Assembly: GCF_900312815.1 (NCBI RefSeq)
Contig: NZ_OMPE01000008.1
Location: 558,001-622,000 of the forward strand
Reading direction: 5' to 3'
From: Aquimarina sp. AU474
GTDB lineage: Bacteria; Bacteroidota; Bacteroidia; Flavobacteriales; Flavobacteriaceae
DNA length: 64,000 bases
Shown here: positions 8,294-16,970 of the stretch, in pieces
Layout of the letters: each line of letters begins with the position of its first letter
How positions within the stretch are numbered: the first letter of the stretch is position 1
The notes under the pieces: model-generated
Seen by the model: only the letters and a program-made list of their open reading frames with translations
What the model was told of the DNA's origin: nothing
The model's database searches: none
Made by a program: the position numbers and the translations under genes

Positions 8294-10264
8294 TTATTTA
8301 GTAATCATATTAGTGATTTCATCCCATGATGAGGATTTTTTTGCAAGGTAATTATTACATTTTTCAAGGAATATCTGTACCGCTTTATCATTAGGGTATT
8401 CTTTGTGCAGTGCAGAAAACATAGTTGCTGCCTCAGCGATTTTTTTATTTCTTATTTGTGATACGGCCTTATTGTATTGATCCAAATAAGAGAGTTTTTC
8501 TTTATCCTGAGGAGATAAAAATTCATAAACGGATAATGTTTTGGACTTTCCTTTTACCCTTACAGTATCAAGAAACCTATAAATACAGGATTTTTTATTT
8601 TTTAGTTTAGAAATAGTTGCTTCTGTACCAATGATCTTTGCCTGATAATGCTTGGTCAATCCTTCGACTCTAGAGGCTGTATTTACAGCATCAGAAATCA
8701 CAGTAGTTTCTAGTCTATGATCATGACCAATAGTTCCTAAAATTAAATTCCCAGTATGGATACCAGTACCTATTTGGATAGAACGTTTATTTTCTTTTTC
8801 GAGCTTTTTATTGAAACTGATTAGAAATTCCTCAAATTCACAAACGGCTTTAATGGCAAAATCAGAATCTTTAGGGAAAAGTGCCATTACAGAATCACCT
8901 ATAAATTTATCTATAAAACCTTTATTACGACGAATTATAGGAACAATACCATTGAGGTAAGAATTAATAAAATCAAAATTTTCTTGTGGACTAAGGCTTT
9001 CAGATATCTTTGTGAATTCTCTTATGTCAGAAAAGATTATTGTCATTTCTTGTTCTACTTGATCGCCTAGCCTTACTTCTTCTATACTATCTTTACCTAA
9101 GTTATTTAAAAATTCCTTAGGCACGAAACGGCTGTTAGCCTCACTAAGCCTTAAAAGTTTTGTATTTGCATTGGCAAGTTCGGTAGTTCGTTCATCAACT
9201 TTTTGTTTAAAAAATTTAAGTCTAGAAATAACTTCATCCTTCAGAAAAGAAAAGTTACGAGTAAGTCTACCAATTTCATCTTCGGTACGTATCACTGGGT
9301 ACTCGGATTCTAACGTAAACTTGCTATCTACAAATCTAGTGATATGCGTAGTTAGTTCGGTTAATGGAATAGTTATCTTTTTTGATATATAAGTGCTTAT
9401 AGCAATACTCCCAATAACTAAAACGATAGTAATAAAAATGAAGTAAAAAGTTAATTTATTAAATTCCTTTTCTTTCCAAAGCTGCGTTTGGTAAACTACA
9501 TTGCTAAAGCTAACTTCAGACACTGTTATTCTTTGATCCAATTCCTCTTTTAATCCTGTGTTATTTTTTATACCTATCAATTCGTCTAATTTAACAAGTT
9601 GAGTTAATTTGTCTTCATAACCATGTAAATAATGGAGTAGTTTATCTTTTCTTTTTTTTGTTATTCTATTATTCTTTAGAATTTCTTCTCTCATAGAAAC
9701 TACCAATTTTGAGAATTTAAGGGTATAGGCCTCTTCATTCCTAATAATGTAGTCTTTTTCATGTCTTCGAAGAGACAGAATATCTTCTATAGGGATTTCC
9801 TTTTGCTTTTCTAACCAATGTGCATCTCTTCTCATAGATCCTTCAAGGTTATAATTCTTAAACCCTCGAGCTTGAATTTGAATAATTAAGGACAGAAAAA
9901 CAGAATCTATCTCCGTAATATCAGATTTTATTTCGGTAATCAAAGAAGCTAACTCTGGTTCGGATGAAAAATCAATTTGTTGAAGATGGTATCTTGTACT
10001 ATCTAGAAGTTTAAGATAGTAATCCAAATAATGGCTACCGCCAGTTTTGAAAAAATTTTGACTTTTTGTCTCGTAGCTAAAGAAATCCTGTTGCGCTTTT
10101 ACACTTTTAAGAAGTAAAACATACGATTGGTCTATAGCCTCAGTTCTAGCATGTATTTTCTCTCTTTTTGTAATATAGGTATACGAAAGTGCTATAATTA
10201 ACAAGCTAGAGGTGATAAAAACCAAGAACCAAAAAAGTAAACGATGTCTAAAGGTTTGAAACAT
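8294..10264 (-). CDS. Membrane class III adenylate/guanylate cyclase with HAMP domain
   Basis: A 656-residue inner-membrane signalling enzyme. A transmembrane helix (about 8-28) is followed by a helical periplasmic sensor of about 240 residues, a second membrane helix (about 273-295), a HAMP domain (about 296-350), a coiled coil and a class III cyclase domain (about 405-585). Metal-binding aspartates lie in IIFSDIREF and FIGDSVMALF; lysine in FIDKFIGD favours ATP as substrate; the transition-state region is SDAVNTASRVE. The last 70 residues are helical and TPR-like. It should make cAMP (less likely cGMP) in response to a periplasmic signal. It lies six bases upstream of the sthA-like gene, suggesting co-expression. 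Confidence 0.88.
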   Translation of the reverse strand: MFQTFRHRLLFWFLVFITSSLLIIALSYTYITKREKIHARTEAIDQSYVLLLKSVKAQQDFFSYETKSQNFFKTGGSHYLDYYLKLLDSTRYHLQQIDFSSEPELASLITEIKSDITEIDSVFLSLIIQIQARGFKNYNLEGSMRRDAHWLEKQKEIPIEDILSLRRHEKDYIIRNEEAYTLKFSKLVVSMREEILKNNRITKKRKDKLLHYLHGYEDKLTQLVKLDELIGIKNNTGLKEELDQRITVSEVSFSNVVYQTQLWKEKEFNKLTFYFIFITIVLVIGSIAISTYISKKITIPLTELTTHITRFVDSKFTLESEYPVIRTEDEIGRLTRNFSFLKDEVISRLKFFKQKVDERTTELANANTKLLRLSEANSRFVPKEFLNNLGKDSIEEVRLGDQVEQEMTIIFSDIREFTKISESLSPQENFDFINSYLNGIVPIIRRNKGFIDKFIGDSVMALFPKDSDFAIKAVCEFEEFLISFNKKLEKENKRSIQIGTGIHTGNLILGTIGHDHRLETTVISDAVNTASRVEGLTKHYQAKIIGTEATISKLKNKKSCIYRFLDTVRVKGKSKTLSVYEFLSPQDKEKLSYLDQYNKAVSQIRNKKIAEAATMFSALHKEYPNDKAVQIFLEKCNNYLAKKSSSWDEITNMITK

Positions 10265-10359
10265 GTTACAATCAAATAACTTATGAATTAAAATTTATCT
10301 TTTACATTATCAAACAGGTTACTATTCTATAAAATTTTCATTATCAATTAGGTTATGCG

Positions 10360-10737
10360 ATGTCTTATTGGTATCTTATCAATATGGTTTTCAGTTTAAT
10401 TCTTTTAGCACATTGGACAGGGGATTATGCTTTTCAGACTTCCAAAATGGCTGTAGGCAAAAGTCAACATATCAAATGGCTGGCTTTTCATGTATTGGTT
10501 TACACTCTTGTATTATGTGTATTTAGTATATTTCTATTTTCTATTAAATTGGCTATTTTTTATACGCTACTAAATGGAGTGTTACACGGTATTACTGATT
10601 TTTTTACCAGTAAATTAGCTGCCAAATACAATCAAACACCTCGTATATTCTTTCCTGTTTTGGGCATGGATCAACTTATCCATACCATTACATTATATCT
10701 TACGTATCAGAATATCGATTTACTGTCGTCTTTTTAG
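10360..10737 (+). CDS. DUF3307 family membrane protein
   Basis: A 125-residue membrane protein with about four hydrophobic segments. The N-terminal motif LLAHWTGDYAFQTSKMA followed by WLAFHVLVYTLVL and a later LHGITDFFTSKL are characteristic of DUF3307, a family of unknown function with conserved His and Asp residues at the membrane face. It is monocistronic and divergent from the cyclase gene, 95 bases away. No role can be assigned beyond the family. Confidence 0.85.
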   Translation: MSYWYLINMVFSLILLAHWTGDYAFQTSKMAVGKSQHIKWLAFHVLVYTLVLCVFSIFLFSIKLAIFYTLLNGVLHGITDFFTSKLAAKYNQTPRIFFPVLGMDQLIHTITLYLTYQNIDLLSSF

Positions 10738-10875
10738 AATTTATATCTATATAAATCTAATGAATAATCTCTCGTAAAACAAACTTATTAGTAGGTTTAT
10801 ATTCTTAACGACATCACCTTTTACATGACGTATAAGTACTGTTTTTCAAATAATTATAATAAATAGATTTGGAAT

Positions 10876-10896
10876 AATTACGGAAAAACCGTAATT
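10876..10896. promoter_or_regulatory. Short perfect inverted repeat upstream of orphan gene
   Basis: AATTACGG, five A's, then CCGTAATT form perfect 8-base arms ending 30 bases before the ATG at 10927. It is not followed by a T run, so it is unlikely to be a terminator. It could be an operator or a 5'-leader hairpin controlling the 83-residue orphan gene. Confidence 0.35.
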
Positions 10897-10926
10897 TAGT
10901 CTTCCCCTTATTAAAAATGATAGCTT

Positions 10927-11178
10927 ATGCATAAAACTACCCAGGAGCAAAAATTCAATGCTCGACACTTAGATGTTAAATACAAAGATATATGGGATAG
11001 AGGAATTCATCTATTTACCATTAATGACAGTAATCGCGATTTTTATTATAGTATTTTCTATATTGATTTGTTATTCGCAGAGGTAATATATAACAAACTT
11101 ACTGGAGATATTATTACCATAAAAAGCTTCACAGATAAAGCGAAAATAATGTATTATTTAAGAGAAGATTTTTCTTAA
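10927..11178 (+). CDS. Hypothetical protein (83 aa)
   Basis: A small soluble protein of 83 residues with no signal peptide or membrane segment, rich in aromatic residues (RDFYYSIFYIDLLFAEVIY). I do not recognise a family. It ends four bases before the convergent EamA gene and is preceded by the inverted repeat at 10876-10896. The single ATG, good codon pattern and isolated position support a real gene. It could be a small alpha/beta protein of lineage-restricted distribution. Confidence 0.6.
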   Translation: MHKTTQEQKFNARHLDVKYKDIWDRGIHLFTINDSNRDFYYSIFYIDLLFAEVIYNKLTGDIITIKSFTDKAKIMYYLREDFS

Positions 11179-11182
11179 TTGA

Positions 11183-12013
11183 TCATTTTTTTCGATACCA
11201 AATATTAAGAATAAGCCCTGTTATTACAAGTAAAGTACCTACAAGGCTAAGGATTGGATATGTGTCACTAAACCAAAACACCCCTGCAATCATTGTAAAT
11301 ATTACCTCAATATATTTTAATGATACAATCTTATTTGTTGCCTGGGATTGAAATGCTTTGGTCATAAATAATTGCCCAAAGTACCCAAAAACCCCTAGAC
11401 TTAGTAGTAGCAACCATTCTACTCCTAGGGGAGTAGTCCATTTGAAAATAGATAACACCCCTCCTACTAACAAAGAGATCCACATAAAATAGTTCACAAT
11501 AACCACAGGATGATCTCCATGCCCAATTTTATTAATCAAAACATATACTACACCACTAAATATCGCTGACCCTATTATTAACAAAAATCCAAAAGAATTC
11601 ATGTCTGGATCAAAGCCTTTGATCATTAATACCCCAACAAAAGCCATGATAAAAAATAACCATTGTATTGATTTTACACGTTCTTTAAGAAAAAACACCG
11701 CAAGAATTGTGGCAAATATTGGAGACAAGTATCGCAACGAAACTGCAGATCCTATAGGTAAATAATTTACTGACATAAAAAACAACCCCATAGAGGTCAC
11801 ACCTGCAAATCCTCTAAACACCAATAAACTTCTTTGATTACCCAGAATAGGAATCTTATGCCAAAGAAGATAACTCATCGTAAAAAATAAAGATCCAAAT
11901 GCCCTGAAGAGTACCAATTGTCCACCGCCAAAATGCGCTAAATACTTTACTAGTAGATTCATTGCTGTAAAACACACAGCACTAAGGAGCATAAAGTATA
12001 TCGCTTTTTTCAT
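11183..12013 (-). CDS. DMT superfamily transporter (EamA domains)
   Basis: A 276-residue inner-membrane protein with ten predicted helices arranged as two EamA repeats, the usual length for the drug/metabolite exporter group. Typical segments are LRYLSPIFATILAVFFLKERV at the end of repeat one (split here as LRYLSPIFATI and FFLKERV) and YIEVIFTMIAGVFWF in repeat two. Members export amino acids, nucleosides or other small metabolites; the substrate here cannot be told. It lies 65 bases downstream of hipA on the same strand, but a shared transcript is uncertain. Confidence 0.87.
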   Translation of the reverse strand: MKKAIYFMLLSAVCFTAMNLLVKYLAHFGGGQLVLFRAFGSLFFTMSYLLWHKIPILGNQRSLLVFRGFAGVTSMGLFFMSVNYLPIGSAVSLRYLSPIFATILAVFFLKERVKSIQWLFFIMAFVGVLMIKGFDPDMNSFGFLLIIGSAIFSGVVYVLINKIGHGDHPVVIVNYFMWISLLVGGVLSIFKWTTPLGVEWLLLLSLGVFGYFGQLFMTKAFQSQATNKIVSLKYIEVIFTMIAGVFWFSDTYPILSLVGTLLVITGLILNIWYRKK

Positions 12014-12078
12014 GAATTGGTCAAAAATACATCTTCAAAATTAATTTCTGAGTACTTTTTAGAATTGATTTTAAATCA

Positions 12079-13365
12079 TTATAAGCTTAACCTAAATGCT
12101 TTTTTTAACCGATCTGCTTGCCATACGGGTATTCCTGCTTTTTGCGCATAATAGCTCCAGTTAGACACTACATTTAAAGTTTGTTGAATAGCCTCTTTAC
12201 TATTTTTAAAACTTATTTTATCCCCTACTGCAATCAAATCCTGCATGGTAAAATCATCACGCTTTCCGTTAATTGACATTTGGTGCATACTAGTCCAAAT
12301 ACCAACGGGATTATAAGAATATGTAATATCATATGCGGGAGAAAGCCTCCATTGTCCCTGCCTATCCATTAAAAAAGAAATATTCTTAGTATGATCATCT
12401 TGATTACGAGCTATAACATTAAATACCATCCTCTTATACTGTTGTATTGCATCAATATGAGGCAATCGTAACCGCCTCATGATTTCGAAAGCATTTTCAT
12501 AAGAATGTGCTCCCGGAGATTTGTAGTCAAAATGTGCCAAAGAACATAATGTTTGCATGTGTACTTTTTGACTATGATTAATTCTATCAAAACGTTTGGT
12601 CATAAAATGTGCACGATCATGCTCCTCGAATAGTATAGAGTTTTCCATATGTATCCCACAATCCAATGCCATTAAATAATAGGCGTATTCTATTCTGCCA
12701 TATCCTTGGGGATCACTTAATGAAGCATCGTTTACGCCATCAAATTTAAAAATATAATGATCAAATCCTTTTGGTGCTTTTGCTTGTCCAGAGCGTATTT
12801 CATTAGTATTTGGATTATAGGCTATAATTGCCTTAGCTCTTTGCCCTCCGGCAGAAGTACCTACTTTTATAAGTTCATTAAGATGTTCTGTATCTGAAAG
12901 GTTAAGATGCAAACTTTCGCGTGTATTAAGTATTTTCTCAGCAAGTAAAGCTAGTTTATCTACTTCGAGCATTGTTGTTTGTGCTTTACCAACATTTTTT
13001 GCAGGTTGAAACTCTAATGCTCCCATTCCTCTAGTGCCAATGTAGCATAGCCTATCTAAAGGAGTAAATTCGGATTTTGGAATGTTATTAAGTGCTAACC
13101 ATTGATCTATCAAACGATTTCCGAAATCATCCGGTAGCACATCAGATAGCATACCAGGTAATCCTTTGTAAGTATCTTGATTAAGGTTAGGGAAGCTATA
13201 TATTTTTTTGGCTGAAGATGTTATCGGCATATGTATAGGTGACACATCAAGTTTTTTATCTAAAAACGAAGAGAAAAATTCGAAAGACCCAAAATTTCTT
13301 TCATTATCCCAACTTAATGCTCCTAACTCTTCATCCCAAAGTGTAATCTTGATAACATCTACCAT
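12079..13365 (-). CDS. hipA: HipA family serine/threonine kinase toxin
   Basis: A 428-residue HipA-fold kinase. The N-terminal subdomain has the family segment LPGMLSDVLPDDFGNRLI and DRLCYIGTRGMGALEF. The glycine-rich loop equivalent is GTSAGGQRAKA (about residues 165-175), with a Thr-Ser pair at the place where E. coli HipA autophosphorylates Ser150. The kinase core is present: ATP-binding lysine in YIFKFDG, catalytic loop RNQDDHTKN and metal-binding Asp in LSPAYDITYS, so the toxin looks intact. HipA kinases phosphorylate tRNA synthetases or other translation targets and slow growth. The start overlaps the end of the hipB-like gene by seven bases, the standard antitoxin-first order. Confidence 0.92.
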   Translation of the reverse strand: MVDVIKITLWDEELGALSWDNERNFGSFEFFSSFLDKKLDVSPIHMPITSSAKKIYSFPNLNQDTYKGLPGMLSDVLPDDFGNRLIDQWLALNNIPKSEFTPLDRLCYIGTRGMGALEFQPAKNVGKAQTTMLEVDKLALLAEKILNTRESLHLNLSDTEHLNELIKVGTSAGGQRAKAIIAYNPNTNEIRSGQAKAPKGFDHYIFKFDGVNDASLSDPQGYGRIEYAYYLMALDCGIHMENSILFEEHDRAHFMTKRFDRINHSQKVHMQTLCSLAHFDYKSPGAHSYENAFEIMRRLRLPHIDAIQQYKRMVFNVIARNQDDHTKNISFLMDRQGQWRLSPAYDITYSYNPVGIWTSMHQMSINGKRDDFTMQDLIAVGDKISFKNSKEAIQQTLNVVSNWSYYAQKAGIPVWQADRLKKAFRLSL

Positions 13366-13688
13366 TGCGGATCTTCTTTTTGATTCTTAGGACTTCTTGA
13401 TGCTCTTTCTCTTCCCTTACCTTTAAGTTTTAAAAGCTCTATAGGACTAATTCCTGGATCTGGCAGTAAAGAGTTTAATGCATCTAGGTCGCCAAACGCT
13501 CTTAATATCTGAATAAAGGTTAAAACAGTAGTTGTTTTACCGGATTCAAAATTTTTAATGGTTTGCACATGCACCCCCGCTCTTTTTGAAAGTTCTTCTT
13601 GAGTAATATTAATATTAAGTCTTCTTTGTTTTACTCTTTGAGTAAGCTCTATCAAGACTTGTTCGTCTGAAAGGTTATTTAACTCCAT
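13359..13688 (-). CDS. hipB: HipB-like XRE-family antitoxin/autorepressor
   Basis: A 109-residue DNA-binding protein with a Cro/CI-type helix-turn-helix across about residues 12-68 (LNINITQEELSKRAGVHVQTI, recognition helix VQTIKNFESGK, within the stated region). The C-terminal 40 residues are basic and probably disordered (LKGKGRERASRSPKNQ), the part that in HipB proteins contacts the kinase or is degraded. It overlaps hipA by seven bases. Autoregulation is expected, and a dense array of GTATA/TATAC palindromes begins 18 bases upstream of its ATG. Confidence 0.9.
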   Translation of the reverse strand: MELNNLSDEQVLIELTQRVKQRRLNINITQEELSKRAGVHVQTIKNFESGKTTTVLTFIQILRAFGDLDALNSLLPDPGISPIELLKLKGKGRERASRSPKNQKEDPQW

Positions 13689-13705
13689 AATACGTGATTA
13701 ATAAT

Positions 13706-13860
13706 GTATACAATAATATACGTTGTAGGTCTAAAACGTATATTATGTATAAAATAGTATACTTTTATGTAAAAATATATTGCAAATATAATAAAGTATA
13801 TAAAAATATACTTTATGCTACTAAAAATATTTCAAAGTATATTAAAATATACTTTGAAAT
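13706..13860. promoter_or_regulatory. Palindrome array, probable HipB operator region
   Basis: Nine GTATA or TATAC cores lie within 155 bases upstream of hipB (start positions 13706, 13717, 13738, 13747, 13757, 13796, 13807, 13837 and 13848). Several pair into perfect palindromes: arms of 12 bases at 13713-13724/13735-13746 (ATAATATACGTT); arms of 11 at 13791-13801/13806-13816 (ATAAAGTATAT, 4-base spacer); arms of 14 at 13829-13842/13847-13860 (ATTTCAAAGTATAT, 4-base spacer). Palindrome centres are 74 and 41 bases apart, close to 7 and 4 helical turns. HipB is known to bind palindromes in its own promoter, so these are probably cooperative operators. Confidence 0.6.
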
Positions 13861-14120
13861 AAATTATTGTTACTGTATAGATATAAATCCGCTATTAATG
13901 AATCATGCTATATACATTAGATAAGATTGAATGAATATATTGTAAATTATTAGTTTAAGTAATATGCTATAACACATTAAATACAAACATTTTAAAAAAT
14001 TATATAAACTACAAAATAAGATTGATGATTTCTAAATTATTATGCTCTTTGGCATGATAATAGTTATCTTGTTAATATAATTTATTATTTTAGTTTTTTT
14101 AACACCTCCAATCAAAAACC
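13861..14120. other. AT-rich intergenic DNA
   Basis: The remainder of the 432-base gap between hipB and the next gene. It is extremely AT-rich and contains no further long palindrome or convincing gene. It should contain the promoter of the plus-strand gene at 14121, but no clean consensus was seen. Confidence 0.4.
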
Positions 14121-15086
14121 ATGAAAAAGCTGTTTCTCCTACTACTGCTTTTTTTAGCACAAATAGTCTGCTCACAGACCTACACTGTACTTGATTCTGT
14201 ACAGAATACTCCTATATCTTTTGCTACAATCTCTTTTGGTAACGGAAATGGTACTTTTGCAGATGCAGATGGTAACTTTCAGTTTTCAAAAAAATGGTAT
14301 CCAGATATAGACACACTATACATCTCTGCCCTAGGCCATAAAGAAAGGGTAATATCAACTACATTAATTCCAAAAAAAATAAAACTTGCGCAAGATGTAT
14401 CTGAGCTTAAAGAAGTGATTATTACTGCCGAAAAGAAAAGAAGGTATAAAACCAGAAAAATAGCTTCAGAGGTGCATAATGATTATTTTAAATGTTGGCT
14501 ACCCACTGTAGAATCGGAAATAGCCGTTTTCTTCCCGAAAAACACTCAAAAACCTACTAAAATTGCATCCATATACCTACCAATAAAGGTTGAGTCTTCT
14601 AATAGAAATTCTTCTGGTGGGCAATCTTTTTCAACGATATTCAAAATGCAGTTTTACACCAATGACATGGGCGCTCCAGGAAAACGTTTGGCATACGACG
14701 ATATCATATTTAATGTCACCAATAAAGATAAAATCAATTTTGAACTGAACGTTTCAGAACATAAAGTATATATTCCAAAAGGTGGCATATTTGTTTCTAT
14801 TCAGGTCCTGGGCTATGCTGATAAAAATGGTAAACTTCAACAAACCAAAAAATATCATGAAGTAGAAACTCGTAAGGGCATAGTTAAAGTATCTACTACT
14901 TTTAGACCTTTACTTCCATTTACTAACAAAATCAATGATTACAGAACATTTACACGTAGAGTATTCTTCAAAAACAGAACATGGCAACGTTTTGACCCAG
15001 AATATAGTGAGACTAATAATCTAATTAAAAACAACAACACCAATTACGGTATGGGACTTAAACTACACCTATACGAAGACAAGTAA
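14121..15086 (+). CDS. Carboxypeptidase-like regulatory domain protein
   Basis: A 321-residue exported protein with a signal peptide (MKKLFLLLLLFLAQIVCSQ) followed by a CarboxypepD-reg-like beta-sandwich (about 20-100: LDSVQNTPISFATISFGNG then DADGNFQFSKK). This module is shared with the N-termini of SusC-like receptors, but here no barrel or plug follows. The remaining 220 residues are an uncharacterised, probably beta-rich domain (IASIYLPIKVE, FKMQFYTNDMGAPGKRL). It is likely periplasmic or surface-located. It converges with the SulP gene. Its domain call is good; function unknown. Confidence 0.75.
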   Translation: MKKLFLLLLLFLAQIVCSQTYTVLDSVQNTPISFATISFGNGNGTFADADGNFQFSKKWYPDIDTLYISALGHKERVISTTLIPKKIKLAQDVSELKEVIITAEKKRRYKTRKIASEVHNDYFKCWLPTVESEIAVFFPKNTQKPTKIASIYLPIKVESSNRNSSGGQSFSTIFKMQFYTNDMGAPGKRLAYDDIIFNVTNKDKINFELNVSEHKVYIPKGGIFVSIQVLGYADKNGKLQQTKKYHEVETRKGIVKVSTTFRPLLPFTNKINDYRTFTRRVFFKNRTWQRFDPEYSETNNLIKNNNTNYGMGLKLHLYEDK

Positions 15087-15097
15087 TTAACATATTT

Positions 15098-16840
15098 TCA
15101 ATCTAAAAAAGATCTTCTTTTCTCATTAAATTGAACAGCAACTTCATGCACCTTATCATGTGCTTTACGATTTTCGGCATGATTCACAGCATCTTCAATG
15201 GTAAGATAATAGTGCTCTAACCCCAGTTTATCTGTAAACCCCGATCGTTTTAAAAAATCTCTAACAGGTCCGATAGAGCCAATAATTAACAATTGTATAT
15301 CCAAACCTTCTAAATATTGACAAATATCCTCCAATACATGCAATCCTGTACTATCAATATCGTGCATATTGGTATTATCCAAAATTAAAAATTTTGGTTT
15401 CGGATTACGATTTGTAACATATTCTTGTATGGCATCTTTGAAATAACCAGCATTCCCAAAATAAAGTTGGTTATCAAACCTTATAATAAGATAATTCGAA
15501 GATTGAATAGCATCAGGAAATCTATTGATATTTCGATAATATGTAGTTCCAGGTATATTTACCAATTCAGCTATATGCGGACGAGAGCTATAGTACTGTA
15601 AGAATACAAAAGAAAGGATAACACCTATAAATATCCCATTTTCGACACCAAAAACTAGTGTACCAACAAAAGTAATAATCATCACTACAAAGTCTCTTCT
15701 TCTAAGTTTAAATAAATATTTGGCTTCACTAAAATTGATCAATCCAAATACCGAAACCAATATTATTGCAGCCAAAACCGCCTTTGGGATATAAAAAAAC
15801 AATGTTGTAAGAAACAACAATGATAGCAATACCATTACAGCAGCAATAATCGAAGAAACAGTGGTCTTCCCTCCCGCTTCATCATTAATAGCTGTTCTAC
15901 TATAACTTCCTGATGAGGGAACGGCCAGAAAAAATGCACCTATAACTTTGGCTATTCCTAAGGCAAACAACTCTTGGTTCGGTTTTACGACATGGTCTCT
16001 GTTTTTCATTTCTATAGATTTTGCTATCCCGATACTACCCACATAACCTATAAAAGTTACCGTAAGTACTGTAGGAATTAGTGCCATCATAGTATCATAA
16101 CTCATTTCAGGAATATTAAAAGATGGCAATCCTTTAGGAACACTTTCGATCACAGATAATCCCTTTTGATCGAGATCAAAAACGTAGGTAACAATAGTAG
16201 TGATCATGAGTACCGTTAGTGCTCCAGGAAAAGAACGTTTCCATTTCTTTAATACTGTAATTACCACAATCGAAAATAAACACATCACAAAAGTTATCCA
16301 ATGTACATCAATCAAATGTTTAAAAGTGTATGCAAGCGTTTGATGCGTATATTTAAAACTAGGAATATCTATTCCTAAGCTTTCACTTAATTGAGAAATA
16401 ATAATTATTATAGCGGCTGCCGATATAAATCCAGATATAACAGGTTGAGAAATCAGATTAACCAAAAACCCCATTCTTAGGACACTCATAATAATTTGCA
16501 GCACTCCTATTAAAAATCCAGCAAACAAAACTAAGGCTATAAATTTTTCAGAAAACGGATCTGCTAATTGACTTACCCCACTCATAATCAAAATTGCAGT
16601 AACAGCAACCGGGCCTATACTTAATTGTTTTGACGTGCCAAATAGCGCATACAAAAATAAAGGTACTAGACATGCGTATAATCCATATATAGGAGGAACA
16701 CCCATAAGTAAAGCGTAAGCAATTGCTTGAGGTATTAAAATAACCCCAACCGTAATACCAGAGATTATATCTGCCTTAAATATAGAGGCATTATATGCTT
16801 TATCTCTAAAAATTTGTAAAAACGGAATTATTTTGTGCAG
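15098..16840 (-). CDS. SulP family inorganic anion transporter
   Basis: Inner-membrane sulfate/bicarbonate-type transporter with a C-terminal STAS domain (FLILDNTNMHDIDSTGLHVLE, given here in part). The first ATG is at 16703-16705, but the conserved SulP N-terminal signature lies upstream in the same open frame (ADIISGITVGVILIPQAIAY runs straight into ALLMGVPPIYGLYA). Starting at the ATG would remove the first membrane helix. The frame is open back to a TAA at 16865-16867 with no ATG, GTG or TTG. I chose the CTG at 16838-16840, giving about 580 residues, usual for the family. ATT or ATA nearby are alternatives, as is a sequence error. A candidate promoter at 16874-16905 places the RNA start about 30 bases before this CTG. 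Confidence 0.85.
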   Translation of the reverse strand: MHKIIPFLQIFRDKAYNASIFKADIISGITVGVILIPQAIAYALLMGVPPIYGLYACLVPLFLYALFGTSKQLSIGPVAVTAILIMSGVSQLADPFSEKFIALVLFAGFLIGVLQIIMSVLRMGFLVNLISQPVISGFISAAAIIIIISQLSESLGIDIPSFKYTHQTLAYTFKHLIDVHWITFVMCLFSIVVITVLKKWKRSFPGALTVLMITTIVTYVFDLDQKGLSVIESVPKGLPSFNIPEMSYDTMMALIPTVLTVTFIGYVGSIGIAKSIEMKNRDHVVKPNQELFALGIAKVIGAFFLAVPSSGSYSRTAINDEAGGKTTVSSIIAAVMVLLSLLFLTTLFFYIPKAVLAAIILVSVFGLINFSEAKYLFKLRRRDFVVMIITFVGTLVFGVENGIFIGVILSFVFLQYYSSRPHIAELVNIPGTTYYRNINRFPDAIQSSNYLIIRFDNQLYFGNAGYFKDAIQEYVTNRNPKPKFLILDNTNMHDIDSTGLHVLEDICQYLEGLDIQLLIIGSIGPVRDFLKRSGFTDKLGLEHYYLTIEDAVNHAENRKAHDKVHEVAVQFNEKRRSFLD

Positions 16841-16873
16841 AGTTTTAACTTTGTGTCGTTTTGGTTAGCTCCG

Positions 16874-16905
16874 TAAATCTACGACAGTTGATAATTTATG
16901 CCAAA
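16874..16905 (-). promoter_or_regulatory. Candidate promoter of SulP gene
   Basis: On the minus strand, TTTG (16905-16902), a 20-base spacer, then TAGATTTA (16881-16874) match the Bacteroidota TTTG-N19/20-TAnnTTTG promoter with one mismatch. The predicted transcript would begin near 16867-16870, just ahead of the proposed CTG start. Confidence 0.4.
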
Positions 16906-16970
16906 AGAATTTCAAATAGATATATTCATCTCAACGATTTATCTATTTTTGATACAAACCAAAAACGGAC

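Noticed and set aside
13694..13924. 76-codon plus-strand frame across the palindrome array
   Set aside because: Low-complexity Tyr/Ile/Lys/Asn product created by the AT-rich palindromes; no family pattern, and it lies in the hipB promoter region.
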